This document shows, one piece after another, positions 1-8,405 of a stretch of DNA of 32,856 nt. Below the pieces are notes generated by a model that saw only the letters and a list, made by a program, of their open reading frames with translations, made no database searches and had not been told where the DNA came from. The DNA comes from Limisphaerales bacterium. GTDB taxonomy: Bacteria; Verrucomicrobiota; Verrucomicrobiia; Limisphaerales; AAA164-E04. A program made the position numbers and the translations under genes. Location of the stretch: contig JAMASS010000047.1 of the NCBI GenBank assembly GCA_024761205.1, positions 1-32,856 of the forward strand. Direction: 5' to 3'. Within the stretch, counting starts at the first letter, position 1, and every line of letters begins with the position of its first letter.

Positions 1-1200
1 CGCCAGTGCCAGCGAAAAAGCGATACCGAAGGAGCGCTTCTCAAATCCGCTGAGCGAAGCCAGTAATTTGGGCTCCTGGTTTTCGATCTTGACGGCGGGT
101 TCTCCCGTGAGGCGAATCTTGCCGTCCGTGAAGCGTTCATCGGCAATCTTCCGAAAGTGTTCGGTGACGGACTTTTCAAGGCGACGCTTAATCACGGGTT
201 TGAGCTTCTCGGAAAGTTCCTCCAATACGCGGGAAACCCTATCCGCCACGGCATTGCGCCGTTGTTCGGGCTCCAAACGCGCGAGTTCTTCGCGGAGGCG
301 GCCCACTTCCGCAGAAATGGTCTGATAATCGGCTCGCCAGGCCTTGAGTTGGTTTCCCAACTCGGCGATGCGGTGGATGAGCTTGTCTATCTCTCCAGTC
401 AAGTCCTCTATCTTGGCGGCCCACTCGCGCGTTTTCTCGGATTGTTCCCCCACCCGATCCCGCTTCGCCTTGGCATCCCGATAGTCGGCTCGGGCCTCTC
501 GCAACTGATCGGCGCTGGTTTTGAAGCGATCATAAGCAAACTCGCGAGTCTCGTCTAAACGACGGCGAACCCGCTCCCGCTGCTGACCTTGCACGTGTCC
601 CAACAGGTAGCCATCGGCGGTGTCGGGGTCCGGGGGATCGTAAATGGCCTCCAAAGCTTTGAGGATGCGCTCTTTTACTTTCTCCCGAACCTCGGCGGTG
701 ATGTTCCCAAGGAGCGGGTCCCTTTCGGGCGGCTCGGGCATGGCTGAGGCGAGAACCCGCTTTCGCTTGTCCAAGGTGCCCTGCCGCAAGTTTTCGTGAT
801 CTTCGCGCAGCTTCTCCTGACGCAATCGCTCCCGAATCCCCCTATCGAGACGAAGAACGGCCAAGGCCAAACCCATCCGGCCGACCAAATCCGTCACGGA
901 TTCTTCCGCTTCAGTCTTTCGCCTCTCAGCCCTCTCAAAGTCTTTGTTGACCTTTTCGGCCTCGTCCGCATTGCCGCCTCCCGCCCGCTGAAGCTGATCT
1001 CGCAAGGCGTCGCGCTCTCTTTCAATGTTTTCTTTCTCCTTCTGAAGTGTCTCCAGCTTTTCCTTATCCCTCTCTATCTTGGTGTTCAGCACTTCTTGAT
1101 CAGCAACTTTCGCGTTGAGTTTTTGCGCCTTCTTGGACAGTCCCTGCTTCCCTCCAAGGCTTTCGCTGGTTCTTTTACGAACTGCACACTTAATTCTCAG
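1..1200 (-). CDS. C-terminal part of an SMC/Rad50-like coiled-coil ATPase, cut by the window edge
   Basis: The minus-strand frame is open from position 1200 to the left edge. The first ~80 codons are a charged heptad-like coil rich in K, E, Q and R. A non-coil section follows (around GYLLGHVQGQQ), then a second long coil, then a globular head-like section ending in LSGFEKRSFGIAFSLAL. That string sits where SMC, SbcC and DndD proteins carry the ABC signature LSGGE; Walker B would lie beyond the edge. Family role: DNA-end or DNA-modification-linked ATPases. The N-terminal Walker A half is absent: a TGA at 1201-1203 lies directly upstream, and the sequence before it belongs to a permease relic. 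The first in-frame start is a GTG at 1092. It is therefore probably a 5'-truncated relic, though the frame has no internal stop. The exact subfamily (SbcC, DndD, other) is not resolved. Confidence 0.55.
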   Translation of the reverse strand, partial: MRIKCAVRKRTSESLGGKQGLSKKAQKLNAKVADQEVLNTKIERDKEKLETLQKEKENIERERDALRDQLQRAGGGNADEAEKVNKDFERAERRKTEAEESVTDLVGRMGLALAVLRLDRGIRERLRQEKLREDHENLRQGTLDKRKRVLASAMPEPPERDPLLGNITAEVREKVKERILKALEAIYDPPDPDTADGYLLGHVQGQQRERVRRRLDETREFAYDRFKTSADQLREARADYRDAKAKRDRVGEQSEKTREWAAKIEDLTGEIDKLIHRIAELGNQLKAWRADYQTISAEVGRLREELARLEPEQRRNAVADRVSRVLEELSEKLKPVIKRRLEKSVTEHFRKIADERFTDGKIRLTGEPAVKIENQEPKLLASLSGFEKRSFGIAFSLALA

Positions 1201-1204
1201 TCAT

Positions 1205-1800
1205 TTATAGTTTGACTTTCGCTTGAAACCTGCTGAGCTCTCCGAGATTGAAAACGTGGAGTAGGTTTTGATTCTTGCTTAGATGCGCCGCCCTCCGCCG
1301 GTCGGACTGCCTCAATATGCTTGAGACAGTCTGCGAGCGTCGCCTATCGCTGTGCGAATTCGCACGATGGTGGTCATTGATCGCATTCCTCGACTCGAAG
1401 GCAGCACGCCCCCACCCTGCATTTTCAGAACCGTCAAGCGTATAGTCCCTCAAGGTTTTGGAGACATTTGGCGATGTAGCGATTCTCAATACCATAGGCA
1501 TCCGCAACCACGTAAAAGAAAATCAAAATCTGCACCAGTAGAGGCGCCCCCCGAATCAGTTCCACAACGATTCGGTGAAAACTCCGGAGCAGAAGCCAGC
1601 AGCTCTGACCAGCAAGAACTAAGAGCATTCCTAAGACAAGACTTAGCACCAAAGCCGCAATCGAAATCGCCGAAGTCGTCAACCACCCCCGCCACAACAA
1701 CGAGCTGTATTCACCCAGAAAGGAACAATTCCAATGATATTCCGAACGGACACCGGCGACTTGAAGGACAAACGCCAAAATCAGAATCACGCGACTAAAG
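1205..1800 (-). pseudogene. amino-acid ABC transporter permease (HisM/GlnP type) relic
   Basis: Read on the minus strand from about 1800, the frame gives a membrane segment (SLLWRGWLTTSAISIAALVL) followed by VELIRGAPLLVQILIFFY, the conserved E-x-x-R-G-x-P-L-L-V-Q block of polar amino-acid permeases. The frame breaks near 1434. A second frame ends in LLHVFNLGELSRFQ, matching the usual C-terminal region of these permeases (LIKDSSL.SVI...EL...Q), and stops at 1205. At least one frameshift separates the two halves, and the EAA-loop region between them is degenerate. No intact partner ATPase or binding protein is adjacent. It abuts a CehA/McbA relic upstream (junction near 1800) and the coiled-coil ATPase fragment downstream, with no intergenic space at either end. 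Confidence 0.7.
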
Positions 1801-1804
1801 CCAA

Positions 1805-2915
1805 AATGAGCACGTTCGAAAGGACAAAAACCGTTATGCACGTTATGAGGATGACTAATATCACCGCCACTTCGAGCTCCGAATGCCAACGAAAATGGCC
1901 ATTTAGTTTATCCCAGCCGAGAATCCGAAAATCCGGAATCCGCGAATCCAGCGGCAGAGAAAACACATTAAAAATGCGCTTCCTTAGTCGCAACTTCATC
2001 ACCAATCACCGGAGTAAAATCCCTGTTCACCTCCAACTGGTCCACGATCTGACGATAATCCATCAAGATGTTGTGATCCTCAGCGACCGACAGATCCAGA
2101 CCTTCTCCAGCAATCGTGATTACGTATTCTGCTCCCAACGCATCTCCTTACTGACTGTAGGTGAAGGTGTGTGTATGGGGACCGCAACGGACCCAGCCGT
2201 CGGTATCTATCGATCGAGGCAATCGAGCAACCAGAATCGAACGATCCCGAGGTTCCATCTCGATCTGAAACGCGCCTTTTCATACTCGGGTCCGCATGTG
2301 ACCTGAACCGAGTATTTGCCCGCTGGCAAATCGACCGTCACAAGCCCGCCGGCCCCGTAAACAATTCAGTCCGTGAAGCCTACCTTCTGGGATTAGAACT
2401 CGAAAAGGTACGAGACATCCTTGCTCGTCTAAGAATATTGATCGCACCAGTAAAAGAGTGCTCCAAATAGCGATCCAAACTCCCGGGACAAACTCGGATC
2501 TCCGACAGTTCAATCGCATCTTTTTTGTTGGAAAAACAATCTCCAGCTTGAAAGTCAGATCAGCCTTGGTCCGATGCGTAATGGGAAACACCGCCCATGT
2601 CGGTTGTTCGATCCGATCCAGGTTCCCTATGGTTTCTCCATCCACCCGCACGCCCCAGCTCTCCTTCACTCGATCATGGGGATCAACAGAACAATCTCAT
2701 CGGCACCTTCCGGCCAATCAAACGTAAGGCTGAACCGCCCCCAATTTCTCTTCTTCACCGGACGCCGATAGCCCAAGTGAGGCGTCAAATATTGTGAGTA
2801 GATCGGAAGACAACGCTTCGGCCCTTTCCAAGGCAATCGGCCTGCAGAGCAAAAAACGCAGGACAACCCAATTGCTGCAAGCAGCATACCGGCCGAGTAA
2901 AGTCAAAAAACTCAC
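1805..2915 (-). pseudogene. CehA/McbA-family (PHP-type) metallohydrolase relic
   Basis: Several minus-strand frames, read in order, rebuild one protein. It begins with a GTG at 2913-2915 and a degraded signal peptide, followed by an N-terminal domain (YLTPHLGYRRPVKKRNWGRF). Next comes a beta-sandwich piece (LVTVDLPAGKYSVQVTCGPE), then SIDTDGWVRCGPHTHTFTYS, ITIAGEGLDLSVAEDHNI, FTPVIGDEV and, in the last frames, NVFSLPLDSRIPDFR and SHPHNVHNGFCPFERAHF. The H-x-H (HTH) and D-H-N elements are metal-site motifs of the CehA/McbA family. There are at least five frame changes, in-frame stops, and C-terminal truncation near 1805. The GTG overlaps the sulfatase TGA (GTGA), so the two were once translationally coupled. 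Family members are secreted hydrolases of varied esters; the ancestral substrate is unknown. Confidence 0.72.
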
Positions 2916-4396
2916 GGCGAATCACCGGCTTGAGCTTGCAGCACCGCTAGCCGTTTCTTCAAATCCCGAACGATTTCGCTTTGCCACATTGCATCGTATC
3001 GATTCTCATTCTCATGCGGGTCTTCAGCGAGATCATAGAACTCCCAACGCTTTGCGTCCGCGACGCCCCTCAAACCGTCGTAGTAGATGAGTTTCCGGGT
3101 CTGGGTTCGGATTCCAAAATGGGCAGGGCGGGATTCACTGTTCTCAAAATAGCGGTAATACATTGCGTCCCGCCAATCCAGCGGGGTCTGTCCCCGAAGA
3201 TTCGTTCGAAAGCTTCGCCCCTGCAGAGAACCTGGAATCGTCACCCCGGCATAGTCGAGAAACGTCGCAGCAAAATCGATATTGAGCACGAGGTCATCCA
3301 AGACAGTCCGCGCACGAATCTCCTTGGGATAGCGAATAACAAAAGGCATCCGCAGGCTTTCCTCCAACATGAACCGTTTATCAAAGTAATTGTGCTCCCC
3401 CAAGAAATAGCCTTGGTCACTTGTGTAGATTAGAACGGTGCTGTTCGTCAACCGGCGCTCCCTCAAATAGTCCATGACACGCCCCACGTTCTCGTCGATT
3501 GCCGCCCCACAACGGAGAAAATCCTTCACGAATTTCTGATAGGTCTCTTGACGGGTCGTTACCGGATCATCCGAAGAGGGGATCAGCTTGCCGTTCCCAT
3601 GCTTCCCGGCAGCGGTCATTCTTCCAGTCAATATTTCGAGCGGCCAACCAGGAACTCGACTATCCTTCGGTCCCGTTGTCCTTAACAGGGTATCCGGTTC
3701 GGGAATTTCTACGTCCTCAAACAAAGCCGCATGCCGCGGATGAAACTGCCAGGGCTCGTGGGTGGCCTTGAAGTGCAGCATCAGGCAAAACGGCTTCGAG
3801 GGCTCACAACGATCCAGCCAGTTCAACGCCTTGTCCGTAAACACATCCGTTGAGTAAGCCCCGGTCTGCACCTCGCCGTTATCCAACGACATCTCATACA
3901 TTACAGGTTCATGGTAACGCCCCTGCCCCTTAATGATGTTCCAGTAGTGGAAGCCCGCTGGCGCTTGTTTCAAATGCCATTTCCCAACCAACGCAGTCTG
4001 GTAACCCACCGCTTGAAGTCGCTTGGCGACGTTATCAGCCGAGCTCGGCAACGCGTCTCTAAGCGTTCTCACCCCATTCCGATGACTATATTGCCCGGTC
4101 AGGATGCTCGCGCGGCTGGGAACACATATGGAGTTCACGCAAAAACAATTTTCCAGCAGCGCCCCTTCAGCCGCCAACCGATCAATATTCGGTGTCTTGG
4201 CAAATGCGGCGAGCCGTCCCCCGTAACAAGACCACGCCTGGCTCGTATGATCATCCGCCATAATGAAGAGAATATTCGGACGATCCGCCGCCGCAAGCGA
4301 TAATGCGCCCAGCAACGCCACCCACCCAGCACGAAAGCGCTCGCCCGCCACCCGCTCCGCCATCCATTTCCAAAGAAAAGCCAGCCTACACATCAC
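2912..4396 (-). CDS. secreted sulfatase (FGly-dependent, family S1)
   Basis: A 494-aa protein of usual length for type I sulfatases, which hydrolyse sulfate esters, in these bacteria often on polysaccharides. It has a hydrophobic export signal (RFRAGWVALLGALSLAAA, residues ~21-37), though the start could instead be the later ATG giving MAERVAG. D48-D49 are metal ligands. C91 in CVPSR is the cysteine converted to formylglycine. GKWH lies at 138-141, SDQG at 326-329 and H335, and FDKRFMLEES follows. The chain ends in a complete sub-domain with FYDLAEDPHEN. The frame is intact although its former partner downstream (the CehA/McbA relic) has decayed. It runs divergent from the restriction-modification operon. 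The substrate cannot be read from the sequence. Confidence 0.93.
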   Translation of the reverse strand: MMCRLAFLWKWMAERVAGERFRAGWVALLGALSLAAADRPNILFIMADDHTSQAWSCYGGRLAAFAKTPNIDRLAAEGALLENCFCVNSICVPSRASILTGQYSHRNGVRTLRDALPSSADNVAKRLQAVGYQTALVGKWHLKQAPAGFHYWNIIKGQGRYHEPVMYEMSLDNGEVQTGAYSTDVFTDKALNWLDRCEPSKPFCLMLHFKATHEPWQFHPRHAALFEDVEIPEPDTLLRTTGPKDSRVPGWPLEILTGRMTAAGKHGNGKLIPSSDDPVTTRQETYQKFVKDFLRCGAAIDENVGRVMDYLRERRLTNSTVLIYTSDQGYFLGEHNYFDKRFMLEESLRMPFVIRYPKEIRARTVLDDLVLNIDFAATFLDYAGVTIPGSLQGRSFRTNLRGQTPLDWRDAMYYRYFENSESRPAHFGIRTQTRKLIYYDGLRGVADAKRWEFYDLAEDPHENENRYDAMWQSEIVRDLKKRLAVLQAQAGDSP

Positions 4397-4603
4397 AAAA
4401 AATTATAGAGAGAAGCGCACTCTACCGGCTCCCCCGCCACTTGAGGAGTCTAAACCAGCCGACCGCCATCCTAGATTGTTTCAAAATCACCTCTCCCAAA
4501 CAGCCCTCTGCCGCCAGCAACAAAAAACGCTGTCTGAGTCGGTCATCATTAACCAAAACCTTCCATAAACCGCTTTCGAAAAACTAGGCCCTAAATCAAC
4601 CTC

Positions 4604-4627
4604 ACGTTTGCATTGACGTTTGCATTG
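4604..4627 (+). repeat. tandem 12-bp direct repeat over the R-M promoter
   Basis: ACGTTTGCATTG occurs at 4604-4615 and again at 4616-4627, exactly head to tail. The second copy begins inside the TTGACG -35 box. Such placement fits an operator, but no regulator gene is recognised other than possibly the Cys-rich ORF that follows. Confidence 0.6.
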
Positions 4628-4640
4628 TTCTCTGTAAAAT
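4613..4640 (+). promoter_or_regulatory. predicted sigma70-type promoter of the R-M operon
   Basis: TTGACG at 4613-4618 and TAAAAT at 4635-4640 are separated by 16 bp. Transcription would start near 4647, about 30 nt before the ATG of the small ORF. The match is by eye to the general bacterial consensus. Confidence 0.45.
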
Positions 4641-4678
4641 TGTGGGTCACATTTGATTCTTGCCTTATTCATAAAGAA

Positions 4679-4888
4679 ATGAAGAACGCTGAAGCATTCC
4701 ATTCTCCTCTAAAGCCGCAAGACAAACTTGATCAAACTGAGGGCTGCAGGCACACAAATCCGGATATTTGTGCGAAAAATAGTGTTCCAAATATCTGCGC
4801 TTTTTCACGAAGTGATGGCTTATGTCTCTGCCCTCCACGCTCTTGGCCAAAACAGTTCGAAAAGTTAAAAAAATCAGGAGAAAACTAA
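4679..4888 (+). CDS. small Cys-rich protein, translationally coupled to the restriction endonuclease
   Basis: A 69-aa ORF. Residues ~23-45 carry five cysteines spaced C-x7-C-x8-C-x8-C-x-C (CRHTNPDIC, then ...NIC, ...GLC, LC), followed by PPRSWPKQFEKLK. The spacing could bind zinc or another metal, but that is inference. The protein does not match a helix-turn-helix C protein of the usual kind and I cannot name its family. The TAA stop (4886-4888) overlaps the endonuclease ATG (4888-4890) as TAATG, and the endonuclease Shine-Dalgarno lies inside this ORF. A longer frame from a TTG at 4613 is unlikely because that codon is the -35 box. The ribosome site before 4679 is weak (AAAGAA). Composition is A+T-rich like the two genes after it. 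Possible roles are controller, antirestriction or chaperone for the endonuclease. Confidence 0.6.
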   Translation: MKNAEAFHSPLKPQDKLDQTEGCRHTNPDICAKNSVPNICAFSRSDGLCLCPPRSWPKQFEKLKKSGEN

Positions 4889-5811
4889 TGAAACCTGATT
4901 TCAAACAGATTACTGAAGAACAAATCGAGAAACGCAATTATTGGATTGGGGAAATTGAGAATTTGAGTGGCAATTTTGGAGACGACTTCGATCGTCTCCA
5001 AACCAAATTAAGGAGCGAAATCAAGGCTGAAGGTTCTCATTCGCTTTTATCACACGTTCGGTTGTGCGGAGCAATTCCAGAGCATTATCCACATGATAGC
5101 AGCGCCGAAAAACTTTACTCGAAATATACAGACGCTCTTTTGGCTGAAACATTTCAGTTCTTAGGGATTACTAGCTTAGTCCTAACGGAACGCAGCGACG
5201 CAGCAGATGTGGAATGTGTAGCTCGCGATTATAGCTTTGTTGCTGACGCGAAAGCCTTCCGACTAAGCCGGACAGCCAAAAACCAAAAAGACTTTAAAGT
5301 TCAAGCGATGGACAATTGGAAAAATGGAAAAATTTATGCAATGGTCGTTTGTCCCTCATATCAACTCCCATCACGGAGTAGTCAAATTTATCAACAAGCT
5401 ATTTCTCGAAATGTTTGCATTTTTTCTTATTCGCATTTGATTGTTCTCATTCAATTCGCAGAGAAACATGGAAAACAGAAAGCCGAGACGGCGTTGAAAA
5501 TGATTTTCGAAATGATTGGTAGACTTCAGCCATCTAAAGATGCCCAAAGTTATTGGAAAGCATTAAATTCGACACTACTTAACTGTCACGATTACCTCAG
5601 TAAAGTGTGGCGTAGAGAGAAGAGAGCAACTCTTGAAGTAGTAGAAATAGCGAAAAGAGAAGCTCTGGCCGACCTGGCAAAAGAGCGCGAACGAATCATG
5701 CGTTTACCTCGTGAGACCGCACTGCGGGAGCTTGTCCGTAAATCAAATATAGATAATCGAGAAACCATGATTAAACGCGTTTCAGATTCTCAAATTCTGA
5801 CAATGGTCTAA
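4888..5811 (+). CDS. type II restriction endonuclease, HindIII family (predicted target AAGCTT)
   Basis: A 307-aa protein. The core block VADAKAFRLSRTAKNQKDF is nearly identical to that of R.HindIII (300 aa, from memory), followed by a matching SSQIYQQA region. D120 and K122 of VADAK, plus D135, correspond to the catalytic metal-site residues of the PD-(D/E)xK fold, with D107 and E101 nearby. The start at 4888 is chosen because AGGAG lies 7 nt upstream at about 4876-4880; an ATG 66 nt earlier would lack this site and only overlap the small ORF. The methyltransferase gene starts 4 nt after the stop. The gene is A+T-rich compared with both flanks, which fits acquisition by transfer. Cutting at A/AGCTT is inferred from family similarity. 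Confidence 0.92.
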   Translation: MKPDFKQITEEQIEKRNYWIGEIENLSGNFGDDFDRLQTKLRSEIKAEGSHSLLSHVRLCGAIPEHYPHDSSAEKLYSKYTDALLAETFQFLGITSLVLTERSDAADVECVARDYSFVADAKAFRLSRTAKNQKDFKVQAMDNWKNGKIYAMVVCPSYQLPSRSSQIYQQAISRNVCIFSYSHLIVLIQFAEKHGKQKAETALKMIFEMIGRLQPSKDAQSYWKALNSTLLNCHDYLSKVWRREKRATLEVVEIAKREALADLAKERERIMRLPRETALRELVRKSNIDNRETMIKRVSDSQILTMV

Positions 5812-5815
5812 GTCC

Positions 5816-6736
5816 ATGAACTTAAATACGATCACACAATCTAGTGCGGATGATTTTTTGAAGGCACTGCCCTCTGAATTCGCACATGCGCTGATCAGCG
5901 ATATTCCTTATGGTATCGGAATGGATGATTGGGATGTTCTTCATGCCAATACCAATTCTGCCTTGCTGGGCACGAGTCCCGCCCAGCAACGCGCCGGAGC
6001 TGTTTTTAAAAAGCGCGGTAAACCTTTAAATGGTTGGTCAAATGCAGATCGTAATATACCACAAGAATACTACAAATGGTGTCGTTCTTGGGGAGATGAT
6101 GCGTTGCGGATTTTAAAGCCCGGAGCTTCTGTAATTATCTTTGCCGGGCGCAGACTTTCCCACCGTTGTATTTGTGCTTTCGAGGATATTGGATTTACGC
6201 TAAAAGATACGCTTGGATGGGTTCGCCCTCGTGCGCCGTATCGCGCCCAAAGAATGAGCGCAGTGTTTGATCGCCGTAAGAACAGGGCGCTGTCAGAAAA
6301 ATGGCGCGGATGGAGGTTGGGGAATTTATGTCCGGTATTCGAACCGATTCTTTGGTTTGTCAAACCATACGCTATTGGCACAACCATCGTCGATAATGTT
6401 ATCAAACATGGAATCGGCGGTTTTAATGAGCATGGATTATTACGTTATTTTTCGAATACGAATAATTTATTTGAAGTTAATTTTGCGCCCGATGAAAAAA
6501 AAATACATCCAACTCAAAAACCGCTTGTTTTAATGCAAGCGTTAATCGAACTCACTACTGCACCCAATCAAATCGTAATCGACCCGTTCTGCGGCAGCGG
6601 AACGACCGCTCTAGCCGCCCAAAATACAGGACGGAATTTTATGGTATCAGATAATTGTAGCGAGTTTGTTGCTTTGGCGAGAGAAAGGATAGGAAGCGAT
6701 CTCTTTAAATTAGCCAGTGGCAAAATTTTACCATAG
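5816..6736 (+). CDS. adenine-specific DNA methyltransferase, HindIII family (beta class)
   Basis: A 306-aa protein that should methylate adenine in the same site the neighbouring endonuclease cuts. Motif IV reads SDIPYGIGMDDW (residues 28-39), an IPY variant of the usual D/N/S-PP-Y/F. The middle section holds the target-recognition region. KKIHPTQKP (motif X) precedes the AdoMet-binding motif I, DPFCGSGTT (256-264). The order IV ... X-I marks the beta class of N6-adenine enzymes. It starts 4 nt after the endonuclease stop with no strong Shine-Dalgarno, so translation is probably coupled. Both enzymes look intact, so the system is probably active. Confidence 0.92.
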   Translation: MNLNTITQSSADDFLKALPSEFAHALISDIPYGIGMDDWDVLHANTNSALLGTSPAQQRAGAVFKKRGKPLNGWSNADRNIPQEYYKWCRSWGDDALRILKPGASVIIFAGRRLSHRCICAFEDIGFTLKDTLGWVRPRAPYRAQRMSAVFDRRKNRALSEKWRGWRLGNLCPVFEPILWFVKPYAIGTTIVDNVIKHGIGGFNEHGLLRYFSNTNNLFEVNFAPDEKKIHPTQKPLVLMQALIELTTAPNQIVIDPFCGSGTTALAAQNTGRNFMVSDNCSEFVALARERIGSDLFKLASGKILP

Positions 6737-6809
6737 TTACTTTTACTCGCTTGTAGCACATTCTCTGGTGTTGTGGGTTAGGACGAGCGTATTCCTTTGC
6801 AGGCGGCGT

Positions 6810-7748
6810 ATGCAGGTTTTTTGGTTAATCGTTGCCTGGCTAACGTTGCCTCACTGGGATCGGGAAGGGCAGGCTGCATCACCGGCGAGCCCTGCAACCG
6901 AGACGAACCTCATTGAGCAGGAGTATTTTCGAATCCTTGAACTCGACGACGCGGCATTGAAGAAGATCGACGAATGGATTCGTGCGAGTCAGCGCCCGGA
7001 CGCTTCGGAAGCCAAAACCATCACGCTAGGCGGCAGAATCAATAATGCAATCAAGCCCGTCAAAGAAGCTTACGAAGCTTTTATCAAGGCTCACCCCGAC
7101 CATGTCCACGTACGTTTAGCCTTTGCCAGTTTTCTCACCGACATCGGCGAAGAACATGCTGCCCTGCCTCATTTGAAGAAGGCGATCGAATCCGACCCCG
7201 CCCTGCCCGCCGCCTGGAACAACCTGGCCAACTACTACGGACACAATGGAGAAATCAAGAAAGCCTTTACCCACTACGAGAAGGCCATCGAGATCAACCC
7301 TAAGGAGTCCGTGTATTACCACAATTTCGGAACAACCGTTTTCCTTTTTCGCAAAGACGTCAAAGAACACTATCAAATTACCGAGTCGGAGGTCTTTGAC
7401 AAAGCCCTGACCCTTTATCAAAAAGCCTTAGAACTCGATCCTAAGAATTTCGACCTAGCCGAAGACATCGCACAAATCTACTACGGCATCCGAACCACGG
7501 ACAGTCCTTCACAAATGGCGCGACCAAAAGAAGCGCTGAAGGCATGGAAACGCGCGGAGAGCTTGGCTCCGGGTGATTTCGAAAGAGAGGGAGTCGTGAT
7601 TCACCTAGCTCGCACTCATATCGACATGGGGAACTTTAAGGCTGCAAGACGCGAAATCGATCGTGTCACCTTGCCGATCTACAAGGAACTGAAAGAGCAA
7701 GTCAGTCGAAGAATTCCAGAGACCAATACCGAAATCGAAAAAGAATAA
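6810..7748 (+). CDS. secreted or membrane-anchored TPR-repeat protein
   Basis: A 312-aa protein from the ATG at 6810. The longer frame from 6717 would overlap the methyltransferase end and add an unusual N-terminus. A hydrophobic export segment ([13 protein letters not shown]) opens the protein. Tetratricopeptide repeats follow from about residue 85: [60 protein letters not shown] and [23 protein letters not shown] arrays are protein-protein interaction scaffolds, and the partner is unknown. G+C content returns to the level of the rest of the window within the first codons, marking the right border of the transferred R-M segment near 6740-6800. Confidence 0.82.
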   Translation: MQVFWLIVAWLTLPHWDREGQAASPASPATETNLIEQEYFRILELDDAALKKIDEWIRASQRPDASEAKTITLGGRINNAIKPVKEAYEAFIKAHPDHVHVRLAFASFLTDIGEEHAALPHLKKAIESDPALPAAWNNLANYYGHNGEIKKAFTHYEKAIEINPKESVYYHNFGTTVFLFRKDVKEHYQITESEVFDKALTLYQKALELDPKNFDLAEDIAQIYYGIRTTDSPSQMARPKEALKAWKRAESLAPGDFEREGVVIHLARTHIDMGNFKAARREIDRVTLPIYKELKEQVSRRIPETNTEIEKE

Positions 7749-7774
7749 CGCCCCGCGGCGCATCACTTCCCGAT

Positions 7775-8185
7775 ATGTTAGAGGAGATTCAGCAACTGCT
7801 AAACCTTTCTGGCATCGAACGGCACATCTTTCTTTGCGCCGACCAAACCGAAGCCAAGTGTTGCGCTAGGGCCGACGGTCTCGAATCCTGGAACTATCTC
7901 AAGAAGCGCCTCAAGGAACTCGGTCTCGCCACCGCTCAAGCCAAGGTGTTCCGCACTAAAGCCAACTGTCTTCGCGTTTGCACTCGAGGTCCCATCGTTG
8001 TCGTCTATCCGGAGGCGACCTGGTATCATTCCTGCGCTCCGGAAGTGCTGGAGCGAATTATTCAAGAACATCTCATCGGCGGGCAAACAGTCCAGGACGT
8101 ATTAATCACCACTAACTCAGATTTCGGAGTCCGGCGAAGCTGCCCTCTCCAGACAATATCGACACCGCAACCCGCAAACGAGTAA
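7775..8185 (+). CDS. thioredoxin-like [2Fe-2S] ferredoxin
   Basis: A 136-aa soluble protein of the thioredoxin-fold ferredoxin family. Cluster-ligand cysteines occur as C21 with C29/C30 ([12 protein letters not shown]) and C65-x3-C69 (NCLRVC). Next comes the typical strand [15 protein letters not shown] and then the C-terminal block [12 protein letters not shown]. Members carry electrons in the cytoplasm, often with unknown partners. The gene lies 26 nt after the TPR gene on the same strand, so it may be co-transcribed. The last ~30 residues are less conserved-looking. Confidence 0.88.
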   Translation: MLEEIQQLLNLSGIERHIFLCADQTEAKCCARADGLESWNYLKKRLKELGLATAQAKVFRTKANCLRVCTRGPIVVVYPEATWYHSCAPEVLERIIQEHLIGGQTVQDVLITTNSDFGVRRSCPLQTISTPQPANE

Positions 8186-8405
8186 AGAGCCTTGTGCAGG
8201 AGGGCGGGGGAATGATGTTCAGAGGGGCTGCCATGAGGTGGTTCTTTCCAGCATAACCGACCCGCTACCCACGTTCTCTGAACAGAGGTTTTTCTATCCG
8301 CTTAAAAAATTTCCGGCGATGCATCGTTGCGAGTGTAAACCAACGAAGCTCGAAACGAGTCTGATCCGTCGATGATCAAGCCGAAACCACGGGCCCAACT
8401 CGCAC
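8186..8405. other. convergent intergenic spacer
   Basis: This is the space between the ferredoxin stop and the stop of the minus-strand secreted protein. I see no convincing gene, and no terminator better than a short CTCTG/CAGAG pair followed by TTTTT near 8279-8295. Confidence 0.4.

Noticed and set aside
157-558. plus-strand 133-aa open frame
   Set aside because: It is the antisense of the coiled-coil ATPase frame, whose heptad-like composition and ABC-signature-like end are far more protein-like.
4613-4678. longer start (TTG at 4613) for the small Cys-rich ORF
   Set aside because: The TTG is the -35 box of the predicted promoter, so it would not be in the transcript; the ATG at 4679 is used instead.
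4822-4887. upstream ATG for the restriction endonuclease
   Set aside because: The ATG at 4888 has AGGAG at proper spacing, and the extra 22 residues only repeat the small ORF in another frame.
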